DNA of 64,000 nt from Rhynchosporium graminicola (GCA_900074885.1 FJUW01000024.1:1-64000), one strand, 5' to 3'; positions 24,701 to 36,234 are shown, counted from the first letter of the stretch. Notes: generated from the letters alone by a model not told the origin. Translations and numbers: made by a program.

Positions 24701-27700
24701 CTTTAATTTAATCGAGAAACTATACTAATTCAACCGAGAATCGTTCTCTAATAAACGGAATATATTAGGAAATAGCTATACTATTAATAATAGTTTACTA
24801 CTTTATAATAGTTATCTATACGTATAATACTATACCTTACTATATACCTATTTAATTAGCGAAGTCTACGATTAAGTTTCTTTCGCTTATCTAAATACTT
24901 ATAAAACCGCCGAGATAATTTCTACTTATTACTACTAGAAAGGACTCGTATTAGATATAAAATAGTACACTTATAATTGCCGCCCCTATTAGTACTCTCA
25001 TCCGAAGCAGACGAAATAGTAAGGATTCCTCTACCTATTACTAGTACTTAGCTACTCTATATAGTACTTAGCTATAGATTTTAAGGACTTCTCGCCCGAT
25101 AACTAAGGATTTAATAGGATATTAGTATTTATCGACCGCCTAAGGAAAGACTCCGTATTAATACTATACTACTATAATATCGATACCCGCGGGATAGCGA
25201 TATTATTAATCTAATAGATATATCGTTTCAGATATACCCCTAAGTTAATTATATCCGACTAAAGAGCTTAGTTTATCTTATCTTTCTAATAAGAGTTTTA
25301 CTATATAATTAGAGTTAAGGTTAAGCACTCTACTGCCTTCTACTAGTAAACTGATAGATAAACAGAGATTATAAATCAGTATATTAACTAACGCCTTAGA
25401 CCTTTTGTTAATTACTACTAGAGTAACTAGAGCGAACTACTACTAATAATAGACCGCGCTTAAGTAACCTTACCTTACGATTCTATTAGTATAGCGCTAT
25501 ATACCCTTAAATACAGTATACTACTACGGAATAGCTAGGATTAGAAGTAACATACAGAATCGATACTATAAGAGAAGCTTAATTATACTAATACTAAATC
25601 CCTAGCTAAACGTACTAAATCCGCTATCGAGGTTATAAAAGCTAATATACTAGCTGCTTAGTAGAGGATAAGCGTCGTAACTAACCCGAAACAGCGCAAT
25701 ATCGACTAGGAAGTTAGAGATAAGGTATTTCTCTCTATAAGGAACCTTAAGAATCACTAGCTAAGTAAGAAGCTATCTAGCCTCTAGGTAAGACTATACT
25801 AAGTCCTAGCTAAGATCAGATACTCTTATAAGCTAGATTTACCCCCTAGATCTTCTATATATAATATATTCGCTCCTAAATTACTCTTTAAAGACCCGGA
25901 TAACTTATTACTAAGCTAGAAGTTATTAAACCCGCCCCCGGAGGTTATCGCTACTTAAGAAGAGTAGGAGTTATAAGATATACTCGCTATATAGCTCCTA
26001 AGAGGTAATCTAAAGTATTAAGTTAGCTAGCTAGGCTATAACCCGGACCTAACTTAGTATAACGCTTCTAACCTAATAAGTACTCTATATAAGCTCAGAG
26101 ACTTCTATACTACTAACCTAAGTAAACCTAGACCTCCGCGTAAACTAGATCAGTAGATTAAGGCCTAAGAAGACAGAATAAATAACTATAGTTACTTAGA
26201 GGATAATAAGCTATTATAGTTACTAGTATTAAAAATTTATTACTAAGGATAATCCCCCGATTATACTCTATAATAACACTATATCTAAAACTCTACTTCC
26301 TCTACTACTTCTACTTTATTAGCTTTCTCCCCTAAGTTCTCCGGAGCTTCTAATAAATCTAGAATATCTAGAACTAGAACTACTATATCTAACTCCTTAC
26401 TTAAATCTACTAATATAGCTCTAGTAGTAGACTAAGTGTAATAGCTAATCCTATGAAGTTTCTTCTTTAGGGAAGGTCTAAGAGTATCTAGATCTAATAC
26501 TATCTCTAAACTAGAAGGGAAATTCCTCTTTCCCCTAGTATTAGATATTATAGCTTTAAATATAGCTTTCTTCGCAAATTCCTATATAATACTATTTAAC
26601 TCTTTTATTTACTTTAACGCTATTTATACTATTAACTTAGACTTCGCTGAATCTACTATTAAAAGATCTAGATCCTATATCACGTTAGTATTATATTGAA
26701 TTTAAGGGTTCAAGATCTTAACTTACTACCTTAATAAACTCTAACTCCTTAAATACCTTCTCTATAGAACGCCTTAAAGCCTAAGTCTCCGCTAATTATA
26801 TAGTAGTAATCTCTAATATAATAATAAGAGTAGTAGATTTCGTGAGATAATAGATCCGATTAATCGCCTTATAAGCAGCTATAATACCGCCCCGATTTAG
26901 CTCCGCGTCCTTAGCTTCGCTGCTAAGAAGTAAACCGGATAAGATAATATACTCTATATTAATATAATCAGGTAACTATAATACGTTAGTATATATAACT
27001 ATATTCAGGTTCAAATAACCTATATACTTATAACTACTCTTTAACGCCGAATAATACTTATAAAGCTTAGAGTTAGGCTTATCAAACGAATATAGAAGTT
27101 CTAAAACAAGAGTATTATTATACTTTATCTTAAGGAAAGCGCGAATATATCACAGGTAATATATACGATACGCTACCGAAAGAGTACTAGCGGGAACTAG
27201 TAAGAGTACTATAAGAGTTAGCGTTATAGATCTGTGAAACCCCTATACCTTACCTAAAGACTATCCCTAACACTAAGGCGAGAAACTTACTTATAATAAG
27301 AGAAGAGTTAATTAAGTCGATTAATATATAAGATTATAGTAGAATACTATAGTAATTAGCTCTAATACCTACTCTAGGAACTATATCATAGTCTAAGGAG
27401 AGTAAAACTTATAAGTTTAAGTAGTTATCGCAGTTAAAAAGGAAAGGCTCTAATATTAATAAACTCCTTCCTTTATATACCCTACGCTTTACTTAAACTC
27501 GACTCCTGCTATAAACAGATAAAGTAAATATAGCTTACTGCCTAATTTGGAAGCTATAACTAATATAGTACTATTACAGCGATATAACTAGTCAGAACCT
27601 AATAAAGAATTTACTACTACTAAAGAGCGGCTAGCGCTTATTACGCGAATATCGATAAAAACAGTTATAATAAAGACTAATTTCCAGTATAAAGTATAAC

Positions 27701-27741
27701 CTTCCGAGCTTAGGGTTAAGCTCTTCTTAGGGGGGGGGTAA

Positions 27742-28009
27742 TATGACGATAGCTTACCTGAATATCATATAAGAAGAAGGATAGATACTAGGGCCTAAGT
27801 TCATAGGTATCCCGGTAGAACTAGTATCCGACTCGGTATAGTATCGGACTAGTACCGGCATATATATATAAGGTGCCTTGCACTCTATCTCTCTTCTTCT
27901 TCCTTCCTTATCTTTTTGTTTCCTTCGTAGTAGACTATATAAGACCGCTCTTAGCCTCCCTACTTGTTTATTCTTGCTTATATACCGCCTCGAGTCTTGT
28001 GTCGTTACA
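27742..28009 (+). repeat. 3' LTR of element B
   Basis: It begins TATGACGATAGC directly after the polypurine tract and ends GTCGTTACA before GTTAG. Length 268 bp. Confidence 0.92.
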
Positions 28010-28014
28010 GTTAG

Positions 28015-29192
28015 ACTAAAAGAACCGTTTGTTTTAATATTATCTTTAATCTCTTCTTAAATAAGAGACTTTTTCTCTAAATATAAAGAGTTTAAGTCTT
28101 CTTTAAGAGATTAATAGTATAGACTAGGGATCTCACTATAAAGTATTATTAGTATTATATATAGTTTATATAAAGGTTATACTTACTTATTCAGGTAGAA
28201 TAGTAATCCTTTAAATGATTCCGAAGTAATTGCTCGAAAGGAGATATTATTTAATATAATGAATCTAAAAAGTAACTTCTTAAACTTATTAATATTAAAC
28301 TTCTTATCAGGTGATTTCGGCCTTTTATTAGCTCTTTGTCGAGCGAAAGCGTCGAATATATTATTAGTACTTTATGAAGACTCTATAATATCCGAGGTAT
28401 CTAATAATAACTATTAGTATTTATATAGTTATAAAGTTTTATTAAGATTAAAATAACTTACCCCTATCAATATTGATATTATTTAAAAACCTTCTTATAT
28501 TAAAGGCTTTATGAGAGTTCTTATAGTAAGCAATAGAGTTACTAGTAGAAGCGTAAACTCTTTGATTCTTCCAGATTTTGCTAATACTTTATAAGTTAGT
28601 ATATTATAATATAATTAGAAGGATTTATTTAATAACTTACTTGCAATTAGCTTGTAAATATCTAATAGTAACTAATCGATAGTTTTCGATATTTTCAGGG
28701 TTCTCCTTAATAGGGTCTAAGGTTTTAGAGAATAGCTCTCTTTTAAAAATTGAGCTATCTTTTGATTCGTCGAGTTTAAAATCCGAAGAGTTTTGAAATA
28801 CATTCAAAGAGATAGAGGTTTTATTAGCTATTATAGGATAATAATAGTAGTTAGGAGTAATAATAAGAGTAGTAGTCGAGAGTAGTAGTTATAAAGATAT
28901 AAAGAGAACACTTTAATAAAAAGAGAAAGGAAAGACTTTATCGAAAGAAATCGTTATTATATAGAGAGGTATTAACTTCTAGATAATTCTAAAGCTTAGA
29001 AATTACTATTATAAATCAAGAATCGATTTATAATATGAAGAAACGCTTCGAATATAGCTTGATAATCAATATGAAAAATACTCTATAAGGCGTTACTACG
29101 CGAAGGTTCTACGCGGGACGAGCCGTAGCTAAGCCTTTTAGGTAACGCTCCCGCTCTCTAGTTCCGATTAGGCTAGCATCTAGTCACATGAC
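28015..29192 (-). pseudogene. hAT transposase N-terminal part, RIP-mutated
   Basis: This is the right-hand hAT segment outside element B. Read on the minus strand about 28810-28640 there is an open stretch (DFKLDESKDSSIFKRELFSK, ending NYRLVTIRYLQANCK) before a GTAAGT that could be a 5' splice site. The region should hold the DNA-binding N-terminus, but I could not identify a BED zinc finger, which RIP would erase easily. Assignment rests mainly on position within the hAT boundaries. Confidence 0.6.
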
Positions 29193-29307
29193 TACTACTT
29201 GAGTAGTACTCTAGAGTAGTAGAGTAGAGTAGAGTAGAGTTAGAGTAGTAGTTTATTTATAGTAGAGTAGAGTAGAGTAGCGCCTACTACTCTACTCTAC
29301 TCTACTC
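29193..29307. repeat. Subterminal GAGTA/TACTC pentamer repeats of the hAT element
   Basis: Runs of GAGTA (for example AGTAGAGTAGAGTAGAGTAG) and the inverted TACTC fill the last 115 bp before the right inverted repeat. A similar block lies inside the left end (about 4172-4265). Clustered subterminal motifs are transposase-binding sites in other hAT elements; that role here is inference. Confidence 0.75.
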
Positions 29308-29320
29308 ATTTGTCACACTG
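29308..29320 (+). repeat. Right terminal inverted repeat of the hAT element
   Basis: ATTTGTCACACTG, the exact inverse of 3879-3891, followed by the ATAATAAT duplication at 29321-29328. Confidence 0.93.
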
Positions 29321-29339
29321 ATAATAATATTAATTTATC

Positions 29340-30024
29340 AAACCCTCCTCGGTCGTCGCGTAGACCATCAGTTACTCACCTCGGTATCCTCAGTCAGACT
29401 CTCAGCCTTTATAATCTTTACTCCCTCGAATTCCACTGTCTTCCTATCCTTTCAGCTCGCTCTGCTTCCGGTCTTTCGGTCCAACCTGTTGATCCCAGAT
29501 CTCTTATAGGCGGGACTCTCAGTTTGGAATCGCCAAATAACCCCGGAACCGCCGAAGTCGATGTCAGTAAAGAACAGGGATTCGATTCCGAATCTGAATT
29601 TGAAACACTATCTCCCAATATTAAGCTTGCTTTCCAAAGCTACTATCAATTTCTCCGCACTACGACTCTCTACTCCATATCAGGCGATAACCCTCTCTCT
29701 CTTACTACCGTTTATCTCGGCCGAATTTGCCAGAATAATAAGCCGACCTTTTGGATTATAGTAATGGAAATCGAGCGTGGCGGTTTGTATGCTTTGCGGT
29801 CCGATTTCGTCGCCTACGAAGAGCGGGTAGAGGTTGAGGATCCTGTCGACGATCCTGACAATTCTGAGATAGAGGAACCGGCTTTATTCCCGGCTTTTGA
29901 TAACCATCACTGGCTAGCTGTCTACCTCGGTAATACATCGATTTGGGATAAGGTCTATTGTGATAAGGGCGAGCCTCATCAGAAGCTGGATGTCGGACGA
30001 TGGGAGAGTTGCGTGCGTGAATAG
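29340..30024 (+). CDS. Open frame of unknown function at the right hAT border, possibly a truncated gene
   Basis: A frame stays open from the hAT border at about 29340 to a TAG at 30022-30024, with normal codon use and no RIP scars. It has no ATG until residue M of MEIERGGLYALRSDF at 29764, so as it stands it has no good start. The acidic middle (VEVEDPVDDPDNSEIEEPAL) precedes HHWLAVYLGNTSIW. I recognise no domain. The lack of a start and the abrupt beginning at the transposon fit a gene whose 5' part was separated by the hAT insertion. It could equally be a chance open frame or have an unrecognised upstream exon. Confidence 0.3.
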
Positions 30025-32100
30025 TCAGGAAATGGGAACAGGGGCAATTCGTTCAAGGCATAGAATTCATCCATCGGAAGTTGTGTACCATTTGTCTCAC
30101 GGCGATTTGGGATTTAGGGGGATAGCGACAAATGGGTTACTCATCGGAAGCTGGACTCCTCACGACGAGAGTTGAACCCACGCTTGACTAGGAATAGAGA
30201 AAATAGAAATCTAGAAAATATGACTGCCTCCCTCCTCGACTGTCTATCTATAAGTGAACTTCCCAAGCTCTATAATCCTCCGCGCTATACAGATGTAACA
30301 CCAAAAGTTGAGGCACGACCTTTTCTCTGACGATACCTAGCCAGTATCGGTTCACTTTCGTTTTCACAAGCTGACCGACCAAGGGTCATAATGGCGATCC
30401 GGGTTCCCCGTAAGCTAGTACTTCCCGAGACTGAAGGATCTTAAGGGAGATCATGCCGAATAATATGGTCATAGGAGTGGGTAAGTTTGGCAATCTGCTT
30501 AATCTTATCATTCCTAGATCCGCGAAGTACTTAGACACGAACTTGGACGTTCGTAAGGTGCTATGCGAACCCCGGCTACCTCGGAGTGCTAATCTTTCTC
30601 ACAGGGCTCTCATTTCTTAATAATCTAGCCTCGCTTGAACATATCCTTATCCGTTTCGCTTGGCCTGAGTCCTGTTAGGAGAATCCGAAGTCTATCGCTA
30701 CCAAAGATCTTTGCTAACACCTGCACAGATTATAATCCAGTATTGCGAAACCGAGAATGTTTTTCTTGCCAGGAGAGAAGGAGGCTGACTTCGCCATGGG
30801 AATATACAGCATCTCGGATTACTAACGGCTTTATGTATTAAGGCATATATGATAGAGCATTGGACATTGTTTCCGTGTTACTGACGGAAGATCCTTCTAG
30901 GCTTGAGACATTCTGCAAATCCATGTAGAGAACTAAGGGTATGGTTTGCTTACCCTCAAGAACGATTTCTGTCGGTCGCCTGCACCGATAGTCGAGGAGA
31001 AAGCTATTCAAAACAATGAAATTATCAATAAACTAGATGATAAAGCACGTGAGAGACAATAGCCCTAACAGCCCTTCTGATCCTTTGACATTGGTATTTT
31101 TAATAATTTATCTTCACCCACTATCTATTCATCCGTGTAGTCATCGTTAGACGTCCCGTGTAGATAGTCTCTATATAATATTCTCTAAAGCCTTTGATAA
31201 CCCTCCGATCTATTCCGCCCTGTGAACCCGTCTGGCTAGAGAGCCTTCCTTGACTTTTGAAACTAACCATCCTCTAAAAGTAATGCCTTGATAAAATATA
31301 GATCAGGGGCCTGACCTTAATATAGGTCACTAAAACCCGAGACGCTTATAAGCGGCCTATGGCGCTCAAATAACACAAAAGACATTTACGTCGCAACTTC
31401 CCCTAGGATAAGCTACACTTGAACTGAGAAGAGCTTGGCGTTGAGATAGTGCAGCTCACGTACTAATGCTATTGGGTCGTCGGGAGTGGTAAATAGCGAG
31501 AGGCAGTAGGTAGGTAAAGCTTGTCCGATGGCGACGAGTTAAACTCTGCGCGGCTATCATAGTGGCAAAGCTGTGGCTGCGGCTACGGCAGTACGGGGGC
31601 AAGCCGTTTCTGATAATTGGTGTATTTGAGGGTTGAGGCGGAGATGGGGAAGGGGCTTGGTGGACGCTGATAGTGTCCTCTATAAATCTTGGTAAGCATC
31701 TAGGCAAACTGGTGGGGACGAATTGCGTGCATGCTAGTGGCTCTTGCGGTCAGAAGAATGTCATCGAAGTCTCTAGATGTGTCCTTCTAGTTAGACCGCT
31801 CACGCGGGTAGAATTGGAAGTCTATGGAGGAGGATGCTTCGATTCTTTCGAAGGCTGTGTGAAGATTAGAGCTTGGCATATAGGTCATTATAAGCTAGAA
31901 AAACCTTGCGTATATCCTGGAGGCAACAGAGGAGAGAGCACGTAGGGCTGATAAGAGGATATAGTAGTCAGAATAGAGATAGCAGCTACGTCACTAAGGA
32001 GGTTGCCTTTTAGACAATAGCACTCATCCATATCCGTCAATAAGTTTTATGGTAGAAGACTTTACCTTTTAGAGTTAGATAGAGCAGAATCTAATTTGAT
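30025..32100. other. Intergenic, no gene supported
   Basis: Base composition is normal to moderately AT-rich. The open frames here (30635-30841 +, 31456-31707 -, 31673-31945 +) are short or start at non-ATG codons, and none has a recognisable domain. I see no repeats or RNA genes. Confidence 0.5.
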
Positions 32101-32400
32101 CTAGCGGGGAGGACAGAGGGATATCGACGCCTGCGGCCGGGGACCCTTAGTCTCGCTCACATTTTCCTTCCAGTCTGCCAGAAGCTGTACTCTATGCTTG
32201 TTTTCGATCATCATAAGTTCGTCGATCGAGGGAGGGAGCTTCGGACGGGCGGAGGACATATAAGGGCGATCAGGGCCAGCTGGGTTCAGCTGCTCCCAGG
32301 CGCCCCTGACGAGTGCTTGCGCTTTGAGCTAGTAAACCCAAGTAGGCCATGATTGCCTGTCAGAAGAGGGCTTAATCGTAGAAGAAGGAACGTCTGACAT
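32101..32400 (-). pseudogene. Ty1/copia-type gag fragment with an in-frame stop
   Basis: On the minus strand an ATG at 32400 opens MSDVPSSTIKPSSDRQSWPT, WVY, a TAG, then LKAQALVRGAWEQLNP, continuing to PSIDELMMIENKHRVQLLAD and a stop at 32101-32103. The pattern of a W about 15-20 residues in, followed by L..G.W, resembles the start of copia gag polyproteins (UBN2-like). The TAG is a probable RIP-mutated CAG. It is separate from the gag at 33.4-34.3 kb, so it belongs to a second copy or another family. Confidence 0.5.
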
Positions 32401-32499
32401 CGTCGATTGGATACAGTTCGTAAAGTTAGGGAATTGTTAAGAGCTTGAAACTGTCAATTAAAGAGATTTTCAAGTAGGGGCGAACGATTCATACCGCTC

Positions 32500-34320
32500 T
32501 CTTTATGCGCGCCTATAGCTCTAATCGTAGCAGGCAGTCAATTAGCGCGAATCGCGTCGGGGCTCATGAACGTCGTGCTATGATGAAGGAGCTACAGGGC
32601 TTGGTGACCGTCTAATTGCATGATATCAATCAATACAGTATAATGAAAGTTGACGTCGTCATATAGACTTCATTTAGATCTGCCAGGTGATTTACCGTGC
32701 TTCTGACAATGCTTATACAGCTTGGTGAGCCTCTTTAGCATGTCCGAATTGTGTTCGTGACCGGAACGCTCCAGCAACTTTTACAACTTCGGAACTGATG
32801 GGTGTCCGAAGCGCTGGTGTAGACGATGTAAATCAGACTCCGTCAGAACGTTTGTATTAGTCTGGTAGCGCTCAGCGATATATGTGTGCAGTGAGTCGTC
32901 CCACAGCAAGAAAGGATGGCCGAAACGACGAATAATCGGACATTCGCCGGTTGGAGTGACTAGAACGTTTCGGAGTTTGTCAAGCATGATTTGTAGCTTA
33001 TTCATGTCTGCTAAACAAAGCAGAAAGGGAGTACCTGAGTTCATAACCTCAAACTCGATGGTTCTGATAGGTGTAGGCATTCGTAGCAGTCCGATAGACG
33101 TAGCGTCGCCTACTCCAAACCTGATGTTGATGCCGCGAGAAGGCTAGAGTTCAGCCTCGTACAGCGCAGCGTAAGCTCAATATTGACCCTTCCCAACTGT
33201 AGAGTACTTCGCTGCTCCGGTATCAACCATGATTCCATGAAAGGTTGACGATTTATGGCGTGGGTTGCTGACCCATGCTTCTTAGCTCTCTGTTCCGGCG
33301 TGTGATCATACGACAGATGGTCGCCCCGTCGTATAACTGACACTTCTTGATGTTTCCGTCCTTGTCAACGCCGTTCTTTTGTCTTGGTCCGTCACCCTTG
33401 GATCCGTGGTTTCTGCCCTGAGATCTGTTGTCTTTCTGTTGGTCTTCCTCCGGAAGAACCTCCATAACGTGGACCTCTATTAGAGCTGTTTCGGAAGGTG
33501 CGGTCAACGTAGAACGTCTGCGTAGGGTGCGCGAACTCGTAGTTCACGATACAAGATCGGATTGAAACCACAGCGTTTTCAAGGCTTGGAGGTGACAGCG
33601 CTAGAGCGATAGAACAGCTCGGGGAGCCTTGGCAAGCTTGAATCAGCTTGTTGAATACAATATCTTTATTTCTCATGCTCTCCAGGATTTTGTGACGTAG
33701 CTCTCTAATCTGGGTTACCAATAGCTCAAAATATTGAAAGATCGTCTTATCGCTCTCCTTTGACTGTATGCTTTGTAGTGTACGGAAATTCCAGTTTGTG
33801 AGAGCTGCGCGATGGAGTTCGTCGTTCTCGAATTGCAATAGCATCTTCGTCACTATGTTGTGAATTATCAGCTCCTTAGGTGCTCCTGTAATGCTGTTGA
33901 GGCCGTGATAGTAGTATTCCAAAGCTGGCCCCTTGAGCATTGTTGGAAACGCCTTGGTGAACGCCTCTGGGGGAACATCAGCTCTATCGCAAGTATCGTA
34001 GAAGATTAGGAGCTTGGACGTGAGGCTGTCACCTTGTCCCGAGAATTTCATAGTATCTTGGTACAGCTTGGCCAGCATAGCAAGTTCTCGGCCGTAGCCA
34101 AAATGTGCTGGTGGAGTAGGTGTGAAGGTTGGGACAAGATCAGATCCGCAGACGAGGGGCGAGTTGATCATGTATGGAGGAGCTGGATAAGCCGAATTTA
34201 TTGTCGGAATTTGAGATGCAGACGTTGCATGAGGCGACTTTGTTGGCGGATTTGGATTTTGATAATTATAAAGATGAGACGCGCCAGAGATACTCGAGTG
34301 TGAAGGCTGTAAAGACGCAT
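32500..34320 (-). pseudogene. Ty1/copia retrotransposon remnant: gag, protease and start of integrase
   Basis: On the minus strand, gag runs 34171-33392 and is preceded in frame by a Ser/Pro-rich stretch up to about 34320. It is followed, after frameshifts, by a zinc-knuckle-like segment (KKCQLYDG, and in another frame SYDHTPEQRAKKH). An aspartic protease motif MVDTGAA lies at 33230-33211, then MPTPIRTIEFEVMNSGTPF and the GAG-pre-integrase motif LTESDLHRLHQRFGHPSV near 32850-32785. The integrase start (LLERSGHE, KHCQKHGKSPGRSK, DIMQLDGHQAL) follows down to about 32580. At least three frameshifts or stops break it. No reverse transcriptase or LTRs were found, so it is truncated. It is far less AT-mutated than the gypsy elements. 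Confidence 0.85.
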
Positions 34321-35708
34321 CTGGGTCTAAGATTCAGGCAGTAGTTATCTAGTGGTGCTCTTAGGATCTGCGAATGCAACTTTCGTGGTATGATATTCAA
34401 CTGCGCTCGCAAAACGAGGCTGGGCCATTTCGCCACCGGTGAATCGAGAGTTCCTTGATAATCTAAACTCACAAAGTTCTGATATGACTATTATGAGAAC
34501 GAAACTGACAGTCTGGAGTCACGAAATCATACAATCATATCATTAAATATTATCACGAGATCATTGGAGTATTCTGATATTTATATCGCATCAAAAGTTG
34601 CATAGCTTTGAGAAGACCTCAACCTTCATCACAAGCACAGGTAGGGTTTTTGCGTTATCTCATCAATGTACAACTCTAATATATTCTATTTGCTACACTT
34701 CGCTAAGTTCTTACACTGTTATCTGATCGAATAAAGGTCACCCAAGACAGTAAAAGAGTGTAACTCAAGATTGGTTGACTGCTGAATTGTAGCCGTTTTT
34801 GCCCTCCGCGGCGCCGCCTTAGAATTTTCACGATTTATTTTTAGACCCATCGGTGCTGAAATATCCTAGCCTTACATAGTCGCCTTCTTTCTGTTAATTT
34901 GCTGACTGAGAGCTTCACGTAGTGGTTACTGGAAGATTCCACTTCTTGGTTTCTGCAAATTTGCTCTTAAAGAAATCATTTCCAAGAACTTGTTCTTTAC
35001 TTCATCTCAGGCCACAGCAGACTATGATATCAGTCTTTCCACCATACCCTTCTTACGCATTTGTAAGTCAGCGAAGACTCTACCATCCTATGTAAATCAA
35101 GGTGAGTGGACAAGTCAGAGATCTTTGCAGATTCAAGACTGTTTATCAAAAAGGAAGTTTCTCCTACATTCCTTCTCTGCTATGATCTGGCTCTGAAGAT
35201 AATCTTACTGAAACAAAATAGAAATATTTCATTTTTCCAAATGTCAAAGATTTTGAGTGCTCGAAGACCCGTCAAGTTCAACTAGCTGATCAGATTATTT
35301 ATCATAGATTGGTCGTAGATAAGCAATCTAGGCTAGGCTCAGCTTCATCGTAGTGATTATATGTGCGGAGGAGGAAAAGAAAAAATACGATATGTGCGAA
35401 AGAACTGATCGAGTCGTCTGAGACAGACGGACTGATACTTAACTGCCATAGGTATATAAATAAGCGAACTTGATTAAAACTCACAAAAAGTCAAGCTGTT
35501 TAGAAACCCCAAAAATAAAAGCCCAAAATAAAGGATCAAAGATTATCCAAAAAAAAAAGTTCAGCCCGGTGTCGTTTAGTGCCTACATCTTTTTACCGTC
35601 TGTTGTGGTCTCTGTTAGACAACACCCGTCCCTTAATCCAGATTAACAGTGTCGGTTTTCAAGGAGAGCTCGTTCCTCGCTGTCTGGTATCCATTTCCGC
35701 TATTTTGG
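34321..35708. other. Intergenic, no gene supported
   Basis: AT-rich spacer between the copia remnant and the RNA-like cluster. Open frames at 34990-35196 + and 35302-35484 - are short and featureless. An A-rich tract lies at about 35549-35560. Confidence 0.5.
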
Positions 35709-35716
35709 TATATAAA
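35709..35716 (+). promoter_or_regulatory. TATA box (TATATAAA), downstream product unclear
   Basis: GGTATATAAACC is a good TATA box about 255 bp before that of unit 1. Downstream, GGGCCGTCGTT near 35765 recalls the GTGCCGTC leader motif of later units, and CGATGA near 35854 is a weak C-box-like string, but there is no convincing D box. It may drive a decayed member of the cluster. Confidence 0.35.
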
Positions 35717-35964
35717 CCAGACAGCTCGCTTAATTGTTTTGGTGGGGCTTGGTACTAGAAGCGGGCCGTCGTTATTGACGTCGTCACTACATCACTCGGT
35801 GGTTTGGTGTGACTCATTTTGATAGTGCCGGCACAATAAACTTCTTTTCAATACGATGACCTTACTTAGAGATTTTGTTCTTCCATCTTCTCTACAATAT
35901 AGAAGGAGCATACTCGATTTATTCGTGAGGTTGAATCTACTGGGGTGGGCTTGCAGGATCTTTT

Positions 35965-35972
35965 TATATTAA
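35965..35972 (+). promoter_or_regulatory. TATA-like box of RNA unit 1
   Basis: TATATTAA lies 163 bp before the C box of unit 1, the same arrangement as in units 2-5. Confidence 0.45.
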
Positions 35973-36120
35973 ATGTTCCTGTAGATTCATCGTGGTGGGC
36001 TCATCCTCACGGGAAATTAGAGTATCGGAAGGGATAAGAAGGATTCTTAAAATGTCGTCAACTATAATGCGCAAAGCTGAGGACTAATCGACGGTCTAAA
36101 TCCATGAACAGCTGCCGTTG

Positions 36121-36234
36121 TTGATCAGTGATGATACCGCTTTCGAAAATACCTCGCGAATCTTGGGCAGTAATTTTGAGTAAGGACACCCGGAGGGCTG
36201 TTGGTTAACCACTGTGTGAGGTTTCTGAGATCAA
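36121..36234 (+). ncRNA. Box C/D snoRNA-like unit 1
   Basis: The C box GTGATGA (36128-36134) and D box CTGA (36225-36228) are enclosed by a 6-bp terminal stem, TTGATC (36121-36126) with GATCAA (36229-36234). This is the architecture of box C/D RNAs that guide 2'-O-methylation and bind fibrillarin/NOP56/NOP58. The 90-nt interval is long enough for internal C'/D' boxes. The segment just before the D box (CACTGTGTGAGGTTT) would be the guide; I cannot name a target. A leader with ATGTCGTCAACTATAATGCGC and GCTGCCGTT precedes it and is shared with unit 2. A T-rich tract follows. No protein frame explains the conservation. Confidence 0.6.

Larger units (their letters stand above)
16086..28009 (+). 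mobile_element. Ty3/gypsy LTR retrotransposon (family B), carrying nested element A
   Basis: LTRs of 268 bp (16086-16353 and 27742-28009) are flanked by GTTAG (16081-16085 and 28010-28014). A G-rich polypurine tract at about 27729-27738 precedes the 3' LTR. Without the nested element the length is 7.1 kb. Plus-strand remnants in order: gag before 16893 and from 21725; a zinc knuckle near 22750-22800 (YYSYR, stop, LGHIKLDC); reverse transcriptase near 23695-23770 (YLDNILIYS, the second Asp now Asn); integrase near 24925-25410 (LAIDFKDFSPDNQGF, ISDQRAQF, TAFYQQTDRQTEIINQY). Stops at CAG/CAA positions throughout indicate RIP; it cannot encode protein as read. Confidence 0.92.
3879..29320 (-). 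mobile_element. hAT-superfamily DNA transposon, split by four later insertions
   Basis: The left end CAGTGTGACAAAT (3879-3891) is the perfect reverse complement of the right end (29308-29320), and ATAATAAT flanks both. Removing the insertions at 3904-4171, 4276-7396, 9015-15688 and 16086-28009 with one copy of each duplication leaves about 3.4 kb, a normal hAT size. The transposase is on the minus strand: N-terminal part at 28-29 kb, an acidic stretch near 7.9-8.0 kb, and a C-terminal dimerisation region near 7.6-7.8 kb with IPATLASSERFFS followed by LISLKSW. Pentamers GAGTA/TACTC repeat just inside both ends. Introns are possible but not resolvable through the RIP damage. It is inactive as read. 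Confidence 0.92.

Noticed and set aside
1..29320. CRISPR-like or bacterial features in the AT-rich half
   Set aside because: The repeats are LTR pairs and RIP-mutated arrays with target duplications; no spacer-repeat periodicity, operons or ribosome-binding sites exist.
29524..30024. Complete gene starting at 29524
   Set aside because: The codon there is TTG and the frame is open further upstream to the transposon border, so no start can be defended.
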